From Flavobacteriales bacterium (lineage in GTDB: Bacteria; Bacteroidota; Bacteroidia; Flavobacteriales; Flavobacteriaceae), in assembly GCA_020635875.1 (NCBI GenBank), contig JACJYY010000003.1:186001-250000 (forward strand): a stretch of 64,000 nt of DNA, in the 5' to 3' direction. Made by a program: the position numbers and the translations under genes. The notes beneath the pieces are model-generated. The model did not search any database and was not told where the DNA came from. It saw only the letters and a program-made list of their open reading frames with translations. Below, one piece after another: positions 27,240 to 35,672 of this stretch; the stretch's first letter is position 1, and the number at the start of each line of letters is the position of its first letter.

Positions 27240-29108
27240 ATGCAAAAAATTACTTTTTCTACTGTGCTTTTATTAGTCGGTACATTTTTCATCTATTCAC
27301 AAAGTTTAAGTCGGTTAGAAACCGCTCCCTACGAAAAAAGAAGCCTTGATATAAAAGGTTTGTATTTCAACGTCAGTGACGCCGGAAACAATTCAGAACT
27401 CAGCGAAATTGGTTGTGCCGTTTTTAGAGAAAAATACTTAATCACATCTAACAAAAAAAGAGGTTTTGCTCGTTCCTATAAAAATAGCGAAACAGGTATG
27501 CCTAATAATAATATATTTTGTTCAGATATTTTATACAATAACAATCTTGATATTCCTCTAGTATTTTCTAAGATTTTAAACTCTAAACATGAGCAAGGAG
27601 GATTAACCTTTAATCCAGAAGGAAATAAAATCTATTTCACCAGAAGTAAAGCGGATGATTCGCAATCGTTTTCGTTGTATAAAGCAGATTTAAATGTGGA
27701 TTCTAAGTATTATTGGGATAACTTAGAGGAATTGTCTATTAATGATGATTCGTTTTCTATAGAGACACCATTTATTAGTAAAGGAGATGGATCTAAAATT
27801 TATTTTTCTTCAAATAAACCAGGTGGTTATGGAGGTTATGATTTATATGTGGCAGAGGTCAGTAAAAGTGGTCACATTGTAAAAATGAAAAACTTAGGGC
27901 CTACGATTAATACCGACAAAGACGAAAAATATCCATTTATGGATGAAAAAGGCAAGTACTTCTATTTTTCATCTAACGGTTATGAAGGCTACGGGAACTA
28001 TGATGTGTATCGGGCTTCTGTAAAAGAACAGACCTTTACCAATGTATCAAATATGGGTAATTCTTTGAATACACCAAGTGATGACGTCGCATTTTATTTG
28101 TTGGATGAAACTAACGGATATGTTTCGACCAATGAGATTGAAAACAAGAATGATTTTAACGTGTATAAGTTCAGAATGATTGAGATAGCTCAGAAGGTAA
28201 CTGTGGATATCGTTGATTTGAAGGACGGAAAACCCTTAGCAGGTGTGAATGTATTGATTACCGATGAGTATGATGAAGTGGTGAAAAGAACAACAACGGA
28301 TGAGTCAGGAAAAATCAAATACAAAGGGAGCTTATTAAAAGAGTACTCCATTAAAATTGAAAAACCTAATTATGTGAATCAAGAGGACGTTTTTACACTC
28401 GAACATAATAACAAAGGTCAAAATGAACATGAGTTGCTATTTAAGATGAAAGAATATCCGTTAGTAGCTCAAATTATTGATGGAGATACAAAAGAAAGTG
28501 TGGGCGAATCTGTTGTTTCTATATTTAATAAAGACAAAGAATTACTAGGGAAATTTAAAACAGGAGCTGAAGGCTCTTTCAGATTATCAGATGCGCCTAA
28601 TGCACCATTTTACATTTCAGTGGAAAACGATGGATACTATGTGTCTGAAAATATAATTGAAAACGATTTGACTAACGGCTCCTCTATGAATAAAACCTTA
28701 GAGGTGTATAAAGTAGAGGCAGAAATTGTTAAGGATGCGGTTGTTGTAGGAAACGAAACTTTTGATGTGATTGCAGTAGAGGATATATTTTTCGACTTTG
28801 ATAAGGCAACCATTAAAGAAGAATCAAAAGTAACTTTACACAAGGTGTACAATTTATTAAAAGCTAAAAATGAGATGCATATTGTAATTAATGCTCACAC
28901 GGATTCAAATGGATCGGTTGGATATAATGATAAATTATCTCAGGTAAGAGCATTGGCAGTGTATAATCATTTGATTAGCGAGGGGATTAGTGCAGACAGA
29001 ATATCTTACAAGGCTTATGGAGAGTCTAAACCGTTAGTGAAGTGTGCCGATTGCACTGATGAGCAAGATGCGAAAAACAGAAGAGTGGAGTTTGTGATTC
29101 AAAAATAA
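27240..29108 (+). CDS. OmpA-family outer-membrane protein with WD40-like N-terminus
   Basis: A 622-residue exported protein: signal peptide (1-20, FIYSQS), PD40/WD40-like beta-propeller repeats (about 100-300; TFNPEGNKIYFTRSK, DGSKIYFSSNKPGGYGGYDL, KGKYFYFSSNGYEGYGNYDV), one or two carboxypeptidase-regulatory-like beta-sandwich domains (about 325-480), and a C-terminal OmpA peptidoglycan-binding domain (IFFDFDKATI, NAHTDSNGS, RRVEFVIQK). The layout resembles OmpA proteins linked to gliding and type IX secretion (PorE-like), but the TPR part of PorE is absent and no PorP/SprF gene is adjacent. Confidence 0.88.
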   Translation: MQKITFSTVLLLVGTFFIYSQSLSRLETAPYEKRSLDIKGLYFNVSDAGNNSELSEIGCAVFREKYLITSNKKRGFARSYKNSETGMPNNNIFCSDILYNNNLDIPLVFSKILNSKHEQGGLTFNPEGNKIYFTRSKADDSQSFSLYKADLNVDSKYYWDNLEELSINDDSFSIETPFISKGDGSKIYFSSNKPGGYGGYDLYVAEVSKSGHIVKMKNLGPTINTDKDEKYPFMDEKGKYFYFSSNGYEGYGNYDVYRASVKEQTFTNVSNMGNSLNTPSDDVAFYLLDETNGYVSTNEIENKNDFNVYKFRMIEIAQKVTVDIVDLKDGKPLAGVNVLITDEYDEVVKRTTTDESGKIKYKGSLLKEYSIKIEKPNYVNQEDVFTLEHNNKGQNEHELLFKMKEYPLVAQIIDGDTKESVGESVVSIFNKDKELLGKFKTGAEGSFRLSDAPNAPFYISVENDGYYVSENIIENDLTNGSSMNKTLEVYKVEAEIVKDAVVVGNETFDVIAVEDIFFDFDKATIKEESKVTLHKVYNLLKAKNEMHIVINAHTDSNGSVGYNDKLSQVRALAVYNHLISEGISADRISYKAYGESKPLVKCADCTDEQDAKNRRVEFVIQK

Positions 29109-29130
29109 TATTGAGGAGAGGAAAGTAAAG

Positions 29131-29157
29131 AGGCTATCTGAAAAGATGGCCTTTTTT
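29131..29157 (+). terminator. Rho-independent terminator after OmpA gene
   Basis: Stem AGGCTATCT / AGATGGCCT (one G-T pair) closed by a GAAA tetraloop and followed by a six-T tract, 22 bp after the OmpA-family stop. Confidence 0.85.
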
Positions 29158-29180
29158 ATGCATGTTTTTTTTGTAAGTAA

Positions 29181-29303
29181 TTAACTACACTCACAATTAT
29201 CTTTGTCACATGATTTTTTCCTTTTTGATTTGAACAAGGTCAAAAACAAGTAACGAAGAGCAATAACCAATGCGATAAAAGCTAAGATTTCCTGAAAACT
29301 CAT
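29181..29303 (-). CDS. Small Cys-rich membrane peptide (FeoB-associated type)
   Basis: A 40-residue frame: MSFQEILAF, one hydrophobic helix (about residues 5-24), a basic stretch (KSKRKKS) and a C-terminal C-x4-C-x-C cluster (SCDKDNCECS). This layout matches the FeoB-associated cysteine-rich membrane proteins of Bacteroidota, although no feoA/feoB is in the window. The overlap with a symmetrical promoter region and a -7 box 5 bp before the ATG suggests a leaderless or nearly leaderless transcript. Role in iron or redox handling is inference. Confidence 0.7.
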   Translation of the reverse strand: MSFQEILAFIALVIALRYLFLTLFKSKRKKSCDKDNCECS

Positions 29304-29306
29304 AGT

Positions 29307-29358
29307 GCAAAAATAATAGATAGGTTGTTATAAAAATAACAGATTGTGTTATTTTTGC
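29307..29358. promoter_or_regulatory. Divergent promoter pair with inverted-repeat -7 boxes
   Basis: GCAAAAATAA (29307-29316) and TTATTTTTGC (29349-29358) are exact inverse complements. Each holds a TATTTTTG -7 box, one facing the Cys-rich peptide (minus), one facing the gene at 29379 (plus). The plus promoter has TTG at 29325-29327 with a 22-bp spacer. Confidence 0.55.
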
Positions 29359-29378
29359 ATTACCGTTAATCGCTGGTT

Positions 29379-30038
29379 ATGAAAACGATATCATCCATAG
29401 TAGAGCATCATATCAAGACAAGACCATTTTTATTGAGTGCTTTGTCTCAAGGAATTATCAATTTGACGTCTTTAGCACGGGAAATGATGCCCGAATTAGA
29501 AGCCTCTTTAGGAAAGGAAGTGAAACAAGGGGCTGTGGTTATGGCTCTAAAGCGATTGTCAGGCGATTTGGATTTTAGAGTAAATCATAAAATCCTTAAG
29601 GTACTCAAAAACATTGGAGAGATTACTGTACGTTCTTCATTGACTGATTATTCTTTTGCTGTTTCAGAAACGATATTGGAAAAACAATCTCAGTTTATTT
29701 CGAGCATTCAAAAAGAATCGGATGTATTTTATACTTCTTCAAGAGGAGTGAATGAAACAACTATTGTAGTCAGCAGTTTTGTGAAACACATGGTAGAGGA
29801 GCATTTTAGAGGAGAAAAACTCATACAACAGTTAGACGATTTAGCTTCTATTACGATTAAATTGCCTCAAGAAAATGTCTCTGTTCCGGGGATTTACTAC
29901 TTTATTTTTCAACGATTAGCTTGGGAAGGAATAATTATAAATGAGGTAATTTCTACTTCTAATGAGTTTACGATATTGGTTAGTGAAGAGGTGGTAGATA
30001 TAGCATTTAAAACCATAAAAGATTTAAAGAATTTATAG
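29379..30038 (+). CDS. Conserved hypothetical protein with ACT-like C-terminal half
   Basis: A 219-residue cytosolic protein. The N-terminus looks like a winged-helix/HTH element (QGIINLTSLAREMMPELEAS) and the C-terminal half has the beta-alpha-beta pattern of tandem ACT-like domains (ISSIQKESDVFYTSS..., VPGIYYFIFQRLAWEGIIIN). The VPGIYYxIFQxLAWEGIN pattern resembles the regulatory part of aspartate kinases. No catalytic domain. A regulatory role sensing a small molecule is plausible but unproven. Five base pairs separate it from the M1 peptidase gene. Confidence 0.65.
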   Translation: MKTISSIVEHHIKTRPFLLSALSQGIINLTSLAREMMPELEASLGKEVKQGAVVMALKRLSGDLDFRVNHKILKVLKNIGEITVRSSLTDYSFAVSETILEKQSQFISSIQKESDVFYTSSRGVNETTIVVSSFVKHMVEEHFRGEKLIQQLDDLASITIKLPQENVSVPGIYYFIFQRLAWEGIIINEVISTSNEFTILVSEEVVDIAFKTIKDLKNL

Positions 30039-30043
30039 TTCGT

Positions 30044-32296
30044 ATGAGGTATTTTATTTATCTATTGTTTGTTGGGTTTTCTGTTTTGAGTTGGGCTCAG
30101 GATTTGGAAGAAAAAAAAGTTTTCGAAAAAGGACATACAAACACCAATAAATTTCGTCAATTGTATGATGAGTTTGCAACTCCAACAACTTATCGTACTG
30201 CTTCGGGTGCTCCAGGCACGTCCTATTATCAGCAACGCGCGGATTACAAAATGGATATTGAATTGGATGATTCCAAACAAAAAATATATGGGTCAAGTAC
30301 GATAACGTATTATAATAACTCTCCGGATCCGTTGGATTTCTTATGGGTACAAATGGATCAAAACAAAAACAAAAAGGGTTCAGATAGTAACTGTATGAAT
30401 GGTCATAAATTAGAGACCATAGAAAAACCCAAAGAATTTATAACAGACCATTTGTTGGAAGAATTTGATGGAGGGTTTGATATAGACTACATCAAGGATG
30501 CAAAAGGGAATGACTTGAAGCATTTCATCAATAAAACCATGATGCGAATTGACCTTGATGAACCGTTATTACCAGGTAAAAAGTTTGTGTTTAAAACAAA
30601 ATGGTCTTATAATATAGTTGATCATACCATACATAGAGAGCGTTCAGGTTATGAGTATTTCAAATGGGATAATAATTATCTCTACGTGATTGCCCAATTC
30701 TATCCAAGAATGGCGGTATACAATGAAACAGAAGGGTGGCAGAATACACCGTTTTGGGGAGATGCTGAGTTCAACCTGTCCTTTGGAGATTTTGAAGTGA
30801 ATATTACAGTGCCTTCTGACCATATAGTGGAGGGAACGGGAGTTTTGGTAAACCGAAAAGAAGTGTTTACGCCAACGCAATATGAACGTTTCCAAAAGGC
30901 CACTAAATCCTATGATAAACCTGTGATTATAGTTTCTCAGGAAGAGGCTATGGAAAAGGAAAAGTCTTTTGCTAAGACAAAAAAGACATGGCGTTTTAAG
31001 GCTACAAAAGTCAGAGATTTTGCTTTTGCTTCTTCCCGAAAATTTATCATGGACGCCATGGCTGTACAATTAGGAGATAAAACGGTAATGGCAACTTCGC
31101 TGTATCCTAAAGAAGGGAATCCGTTATGGGAGCAGTATTCTACTCGAGTGGTAGCACATACACTTAAGTCTTACTCAGAAATGACTTTTGATTATCCTTA
31201 TCACAAGGCTGTCTCGGTTCATTCGTACAATCAAGGTATGGAGTATCCAATGATTTGCTGGAACTATGGTAGACCTGATGATGCGGGTTATGTCGCTGAA
31301 CACGTAAAAAACGGAATGATTAGTGTGATTATACATGAAATTGGACACAATTGGTTTCCTATGATTGTCAATAGTGACGAAAGACAATGGGCGTGGATGG
31401 ATGAAGGACTCAATAGTTTTTTGGAGTATTTGACGGAACAAAAATGGGAAAAAGGTTTTCCGTCTAGGCGAGGCCCTGTAGAAAAGGTAATACCTTATAT
31501 GTCTTCGGAACAGCGCTTTTTAGAGCCAATAATGACCAATCCTGAGAATATTCGAAACCTTGGAGGCAATGCTTATACCAAGCCAGCGTCAGCTTTGAAT
31601 ATTTTAAGAGAAACAGTAATGGAACCGGAGCTGTTTGATCATGCCTTTAAGGTGTATGCCAATCGTTGGAAATTTAAACAGCCTACTCCAGAAGACTTTT
31701 TTAGAACCATGGAGGATGCTTCTGCAATGGATTTGGATTGGTTCTGGAGGGGATGGTTTTATACTACAGATTATGTAGATGTAGCTGTAAAAGGTGTAAC
31801 GCAATTTTATGTCACAGACGAGCCAAATCAAGAAGTTAAAGATTATCTCAAAAAGATGAATCGTGAAATAACAGATATTGTACCGTTGGTATATTCTGTT
31901 TACAAAGGAAGTGTGGATTATAAAGAAGGAATGGATAAACCGTTTGAATTGGAGGAAGTAAAGCCATTAAAGGAATATGTGGAAGAAAATTTTACACTAA
32001 CAGAAAGAGCCAAACTGAAAAAACCTAAGTACTTTTATGAAGTTGTTTTTGAGAATAAAGGAGGCTTGGTAATGCCCTTAATAGTTGAGATTACCTATGA
32101 AGATAATACATCAGAGCAATACAAATATCCAGCTCAGTTATGGAGAAGAAATCACGAAGAGGTTGTTAAAATATATGGCACTCAGAAGAGAATCAAAAAA
32201 ATACTAGTAGATCCGAATATGGAGTTAGCAGATGTTAATGCAGAGAATAATATTTGGCCACCATTGGAAGGGGATACACCTAAAGAAATAGAATAA
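30044..32296 (+). CDS. M1 family zinc aminopeptidase
   Basis: An exported 750-residue gluzincin: signal peptide (1-18, SWAQ), N-terminal beta domain, and a catalytic domain with HEIGHNWFP (zinc ligands His431 and His435, catalytic Glu432) and third ligand Glu454 in WAWMDEG, i.e. exact HExxH-x18-E spacing. The GAMEN-like exopeptidase motif appears as GMEYPM (YNQGMEYPMIC). It probably trims peptides in the periplasm. No type IX sorting domain at the C-terminus. Confidence 0.93.
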   Translation: MRYFIYLLFVGFSVLSWAQDLEEKKVFEKGHTNTNKFRQLYDEFATPTTYRTASGAPGTSYYQQRADYKMDIELDDSKQKIYGSSTITYYNNSPDPLDFLWVQMDQNKNKKGSDSNCMNGHKLETIEKPKEFITDHLLEEFDGGFDIDYIKDAKGNDLKHFINKTMMRIDLDEPLLPGKKFVFKTKWSYNIVDHTIHRERSGYEYFKWDNNYLYVIAQFYPRMAVYNETEGWQNTPFWGDAEFNLSFGDFEVNITVPSDHIVEGTGVLVNRKEVFTPTQYERFQKATKSYDKPVIIVSQEEAMEKEKSFAKTKKTWRFKATKVRDFAFASSRKFIMDAMAVQLGDKTVMATSLYPKEGNPLWEQYSTRVVAHTLKSYSEMTFDYPYHKAVSVHSYNQGMEYPMICWNYGRPDDAGYVAEHVKNGMISVIIHEIGHNWFPMIVNSDERQWAWMDEGLNSFLEYLTEQKWEKGFPSRRGPVEKVIPYMSSEQRFLEPIMTNPENIRNLGGNAYTKPASALNILRETVMEPELFDHAFKVYANRWKFKQPTPEDFFRTMEDASAMDLDWFWRGWFYTTDYVDVAVKGVTQFYVTDEPNQEVKDYLKKMNREITDIVPLVYSVYKGSVDYKEGMDKPFELEEVKPLKEYVEENFTLTERAKLKKPKYFYEVVFENKGGLVMPLIVEITYEDNTSEQYKYPAQLWRRNHEEVVKIYGTQKRIKKILVDPNMELADVNAENNIWPPLEGDTPKEIE

Positions 32297-32299
32297 TTT

Positions 32300-32584
32300 A
32301 TGATACAGTTATTTATTAGTGGGCCTGAAATTATCTTAGTGTTATTTGTTACGGTAATGGTTTTTGGAACCGACAAATTGCCAGAAATTGCTAGAGGTTT
32401 AGGGAAAGCGATGCGCCAGTTGAAGGATGCAACTAATGACATCAAAGCAGAAGTGACCAAAGGAGTGGAGGGTAGTGAAGAGGTAAAGAAACATACGGCG
32501 CAGGATGTTGTTAAGCAAATTAAAGAAGTCAAAGAGGATTTTGAGGAAATAACAGGTCCCATAAAAAGGAACTTTGATGTTTGA
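32300..32584 (+). CDS. tatA: Sec-independent translocase subunit TatA/E
   Basis: A 94-residue single-TM protein with the TatA layout: short N-terminus, membrane helix (PEIILVLFVTVMVFG), hinge with conserved Phe-Gly (VFGTDKLPEIARGLGKAM), then an amphipathic helix and charged tail. It starts 3 bp after the M1 peptidase stop and overlaps the PAP2 gene start by 8 bp. tatC is not in the window. Confidence 0.88.
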   Translation: MIQLFISGPEIILVLFVTVMVFGTDKLPEIARGLGKAMRQLKDATNDIKAEVTKGVEGSEEVKKHTAQDVVKQIKEVKEDFEEITGPIKRNFDV

Positions 32585-33152
32585 TGTACTTATTGAGTGG
32601 GATAGGCAATTGTTTGTTTATTTGAATGGTTTAGGATCAAGACCATTTGATAATTTTTGGTTTTATTTGACTGACCAAAAACATTGGATTCCACTTTTTG
32701 TTTTTATACTGGTTGTTGTATTCAAAAACGTCAGCAGAAAGGAATTTTTGGTAATCGTTGTATTCCTGGGATTGATAGGATTATTGACGGATCAATCCAG
32801 CAATTTGATAAAGGAATTCTTTGGGAGATTAAGACCGAATAACGATACTACTTTAGATAATATTCGAATTTTAAAATATCCGCAATCCTATAGTTTTATT
32901 TCTAATCACGCCTCAAATTCAATGGCTTTTACGCTGTTTGTAGTCTTGTTGCTCAGAAAAAAAATTAAAACGATACAATGGTTGTTCCTTTGGCCATTGA
33001 CTTTTGCCTACAGCAGAATCTATTTAGGACTTCATTTTCCATTAGATATTATTGGTGGATTTATTTGGGGGGCAACTTCTGGGATATTGCATTATAAAGG
33101 ATTTTCTTGGGTAAGGGAGAAGTATCAGTTACAAAACTCGAGTAACCGTTAA
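32577..33152 (+). CDS. PAP2-family membrane phosphatase
   Basis: A 191-residue polytopic protein with the three PAP2 motifs: KEFFGRLRP (KX6RP-like), SNHASNS (PSGH-like, here SxHASNS with the catalytic His) and SRIYLGLHFPLDI (SRX5HX3D). Such enzymes dephosphorylate lipid phosphates such as undecaprenyl pyrophosphate or phosphatidylglycerophosphate. The ATG at 32577 is preferred to the TTG one codon earlier. Its 3' end overlaps the opposing O-methyltransferase gene by 24 bp. Confidence 0.88.
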   Translation: MFDVLIEWDRQLFVYLNGLGSRPFDNFWFYLTDQKHWIPLFVFILVVVFKNVSRKEFLVIVVFLGLIGLLTDQSSNLIKEFFGRLRPNNDTTLDNIRILKYPQSYSFISNHASNSMAFTLFVVLLLRKKIKTIQWLFLWPLTFAYSRIYLGLHFPLDIIGGFIWGATSGILHYKGFSWVREKYQLQNSSNR

Positions 33153-33776
33153 ACCATCTCTAATCGGTAGCAGTACATTTTCAACTCTAGGGTCTTGGTT
33201 TATTTTGGCATTATAAGCCAAAATAGCCTTCGTAACTTTGTCGTTTTCCTTTACAGGTTCAATTACCTTTCCGCTCCACAAAACGTTGTCAGAAAGGATT
33301 ATTCCACATTTATTCATTTTAGGAAGAATAAGGTCGAAGTAATTGCTGTAGTTTACTTTGTCTGCATCGATAAAAACCAAATCAAATTTAGCATCAATCT
33401 CAGGAATGATTTTTTGAGCATCACCAATATGCTGTGTTATGTTGTCTTTGTATTCGGATTGGTCAAAGTATTTCTTTTGAAAAGCTTCTAGCTCATCATT
33501 TACCTCTATGGTATGGATTATGCCATTTGGTGCTAAACCTTCGGCTAAACACAAGGTCGCATAACCTGTATAAGTTCCGATTTCGAGAATGGTAGCGGGA
33601 TGAATAATTTTGGATAACATGCTCAATACACGCCCCTGAAAATGACCACTCAACATACGTGGTTGTAATATTTTTTGATGTGTTTCTCGGTTGAGTTGAG
33701 TGAGTAATGCAGGTTCTGGTTGAGAATGTTTAGTAACGTATTGATCTAATTCATCCGAAATAAAATGCATAATCAA
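33129..33776 (-). CDS. Class I SAM-dependent O-methyltransferase
   Basis: A 215-residue member of the caffeoyl-CoA/catechol O-methyltransferase-like family: SAM motif I ILEIGTYTGYATLCLAEGL, acidic ribose contact TIEVNDE, DLVFIDADKVNY with the metal-binding Asp, and DNVLWSGKV. Substrate unknown (catechol- or phenolic-type, or tRNA 5-hydroxyuridine as for TrmR, which shares this fold). The ribF gene lies 7 bp upstream in the same direction. Confidence 0.88.
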   Translation of the reverse strand: MIMHFISDELDQYVTKHSQPEPALLTQLNRETHQKILQPRMLSGHFQGRVLSMLSKIIHPATILEIGTYTGYATLCLAEGLAPNGIIHTIEVNDELEAFQKKYFDQSEYKDNITQHIGDAQKIIPEIDAKFDLVFIDADKVNYSNYFDLILPKMNKCGIILSDNVLWSGKVIEPVKENDKVTKAILAYNAKINQDPRVENVLLPIRDGLTVTRVL

Positions 33777-33783
33777 TAAGGGA

Positions 33784-34716
33784 TTAGTTGTTTTTGATTG
33801 TAAGCAAATAATTGAGAGTAGCCTGTTTATCTATAGCCAGTTGTTCTTGAAGTGCCTTTATGGATTTAAAACGCTGTTCTGCACGAATGTACTTTAAGAA
33901 ATAAACGGTTACTTCTTGATCGTATAGGTCTTTATTCCAGTCAAAATAATTGACTTCGATAGATTGTTGAGTGCCATCTACGGTAGGATTAGTTCCTATG
34001 TTCATCATGCCATAAACCTTTATGTTATTAAAGACAGAGTAGATAATGTAAACACCATTGGCAGGGATTAGTTTGTAGTTTTCCTTTATTTTGATATTGG
34101 CCGTAGGATAATTGATGGTTTTGCCTAAGCCTTTGCCGTGTACTACTGTTCCTGTTATAGGGTAGGGTTGCCCCAAATATTGATTGGCTAACGCTACGTC
34201 ACCAGAGGATAAAGCTTTACGTATTTTAGTCGAACTTACCGATACATCCTCAATTTCTTGAGCTGAAATTTGCTCCACTTCAAAGCCAAACTCCTCACCA
34301 AAACGAATCAAGTCACTAATGTTTGCAGAACGGTTAATGCCAAAGCGATGGTCGTATCCAATAATGATTTTATGAATGTGTAATGCGTCAACCAAAATTT
34401 TTTTAACAAAATCACGTGCCGATAATTGCGAAAACTCAAGGTTAAAAGGTTGAATAATCAAATTTTCCAATCCTAATGCTTCTAAGAGCTTTGACTTTTC
34501 TTTAATCGTATTCAATAATTTGATTTCTGGGTTAGAACGCAACACCATCCGGGGATGAGGGAAAAAGGTCATCAAAACACTTTCGTACTCCCCATTATGG
34601 TCGTTTAATTTCTTAATAATGGATTGATGTCCATAATGCACACCATCAAACGTACCAATAGTAATAATGGTTTTCTTTTGAGATTTAAATTCTTGATACG
34701 AGTGAAAGGTTTTCAA
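33784..34716 (-). CDS. ribF: Bifunctional riboflavin kinase / FAD synthetase
   Basis: Makes FMN and FAD from riboflavin. The 310-residue protein has the N-terminal nucleotidyltransferase site (TIGTFDGVHYGHQ, IIGYDHRFG, VSSTKIRKAL) and the C-terminal flavokinase site (GKGLGKTINYPTANI, NIGTNPTVDG). Both halves look intact. Followed by the O-methyltransferase and preceded by a HepT/MntA pair. Confidence 0.95.
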   Translation of the reverse strand: MKTFHSYQEFKSQKKTIITIGTFDGVHYGHQSIIKKLNDHNGEYESVLMTFFPHPRMVLRSNPEIKLLNTIKEKSKLLEALGLENLIIQPFNLEFSQLSARDFVKKILVDALHIHKIIIGYDHRFGINRSANISDLIRFGEEFGFEVEQISAQEIEDVSVSSTKIRKALSSGDVALANQYLGQPYPITGTVVHGKGLGKTINYPTANIKIKENYKLIPANGVYIIYSVFNNIKVYGMMNIGTNPTVDGTQQSIEVNYFDWNKDLYDQEVTVYFLKYIRAEQRFKSIKALQEQLAIDKQATLNYLLTIKNN

Positions 34717-34739
34717 AAAGGTGTACTTAAAAGGGATTT

Positions 34740-35093
34740 TTAATTATTTGATTTTTCAATCAATTCTATAATCTCTGACTTTAATTTTGGTAAATGATTG
34801 ATTAGGATAGACCAAATATTTTCATCGGAAATACTATCATAAGCATGAATCACTTGATTCCGTAATCCTATAATAGATTTAGCTTCAGAGATAATTTGAG
34901 TATACCTAGAATCTTTTTTTATAATACGGTTTACCGCTTCTCCTATGATTTCCAAATCCCGTTCCACAGCTCTTTTGAGCATGGTGTCTTTTTGGTATTC
35001 AAAAAAGTTGAACTCTTTATCTTTAAAATAGGTGTCAATTTCCTCAATGGCCATTTTAATATCATACAACCATTTCAAAATTCGATTATCCAT
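34740..35093 (-). CDS. HepT-like HEPN ribonuclease toxin
   Basis: A 117-residue four-helix HEPN domain with the intact catalytic RX4HXY motif at Arg78-Asn79...His83-Ala-Tyr85 (LRNQVIHAYDS). HepT toxins cleave RNA and are silenced by MntA-type AMPylation of the tyrosine. Its ATG lies inside the mntA gene end (8-bp overlap), the classic arrangement of the pair. It is an intact homologue of the truncated gene at 18885-19226. Sits between ribF and a ferredoxin gene. Confidence 0.88.
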   Translation of the reverse strand: MDNRILKWLYDIKMAIEEIDTYFKDKEFNFFEYQKDTMLKRAVERDLEIIGEAVNRIIKKDSRYTQIISEAKSIIGLRNQVIHAYDSISDENIWSILINHLPKLKSEIIELIEKSNN

Positions 35094-35385
35094 AAATAAG
35101 TTTTTTGTTGCGATCTATGGATTCTTTTAGGATTGGGTTTTTTACTGTCTGTTCTTCAACTAAATCAATCTCTCGTTTGAAAATTTTTTTCAAAGCGTTT
35201 TTTAAGTCAATATAGTTGTCAAAGTATTTGGATAGGTCAAAAGACTTAAATCGAACCAAAAAATCTATATCACTTGTAGGTTTAAAATTATGACCCGTAG
35301 CCGAACCAAAAACATAGAGCATTTCCACGTGATGTGAATCACATAATTGTTTTAGTCTAGTAAGATTTTTTTCGGTGATAATCAT
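35086..35385 (-). CDS. MntA-like nucleotidyltransferase antitoxin
   Basis: A 99-residue minimal nucleotidyltransferase with GSx10DxD intact (Gly27-Ser28, Asp39 and Asp41 in GSATGHNFKPTSDIDFLV). It is predicted to AMPylate and inactivate the overlapping HepT. Distinct in sequence from the MntA at 19195-19530, so the two pairs are not a recent duplication. Confidence 0.88.
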   Translation of the reverse strand: MIITEKNLTRLKQLCDSHHVEMLYVFGSATGHNFKPTSDIDFLVRFKSFDLSKYFDNYIDLKNALKKIFKREIDLVEEQTVKNPILKESIDRNKKLIYG

Positions 35386-35440
35386 AACCCAAATTTATGT
35401 AAAAAATTACAAATTGCAGAGAGTATGTCTTAGTTGTATT

Positions 35441-35671
35441 CTACGTTTCCTTAACAGATATTATGTGTACGGGACAGGCTTTGGCAGCAGCCTCACAGCT
35501 TTCTACAATAGTGTGGTCGTGATTTTTTAGGGTATGAAATCCTTTGTTGTCCTTGGAACGTAATAATACAGATTTTCCGTCTTTTTTTGACATTTGAAAT
35601 TGTTTGGGTGCTAATTCCACACAATAATTACAACCGATACACTTATTTCGCTGTAGCGTTATAACAACCAT
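35441..35671 (-). CDS. Ferredoxin
   Basis: A 76-residue ferredoxin with one CxxCxxC cluster box (Cys11, Cys14, Cys17 in KCIGCNYCVELAP) completed by a C-terminal CP motif (AAAKACPVHII); an extra cysteine precedes it (ESCEAA). This fits a single [4Fe-4S] (or [3Fe-4S]) cluster. It starts 1 bp after the U32 peptidase stop, so the two are coupled; the ferredoxin probably supplies electrons to the U32 enzyme. Confidence 0.9.
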   Translation of the reverse strand: MVVITLQRNKCIGCNYCVELAPKQFQMSKKDGKSVLLRSKDNKGFHTLKNHDHTIVESCEAAAKACPVHIISVKET

Positions 35672-35672
35672 A

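Noticed and set aside
30644..31069. 141-codon minus-strand frame inside the M1 peptidase gene
   Set aside because: Composition is that of a shadow frame and the plus-strand gene is intact.
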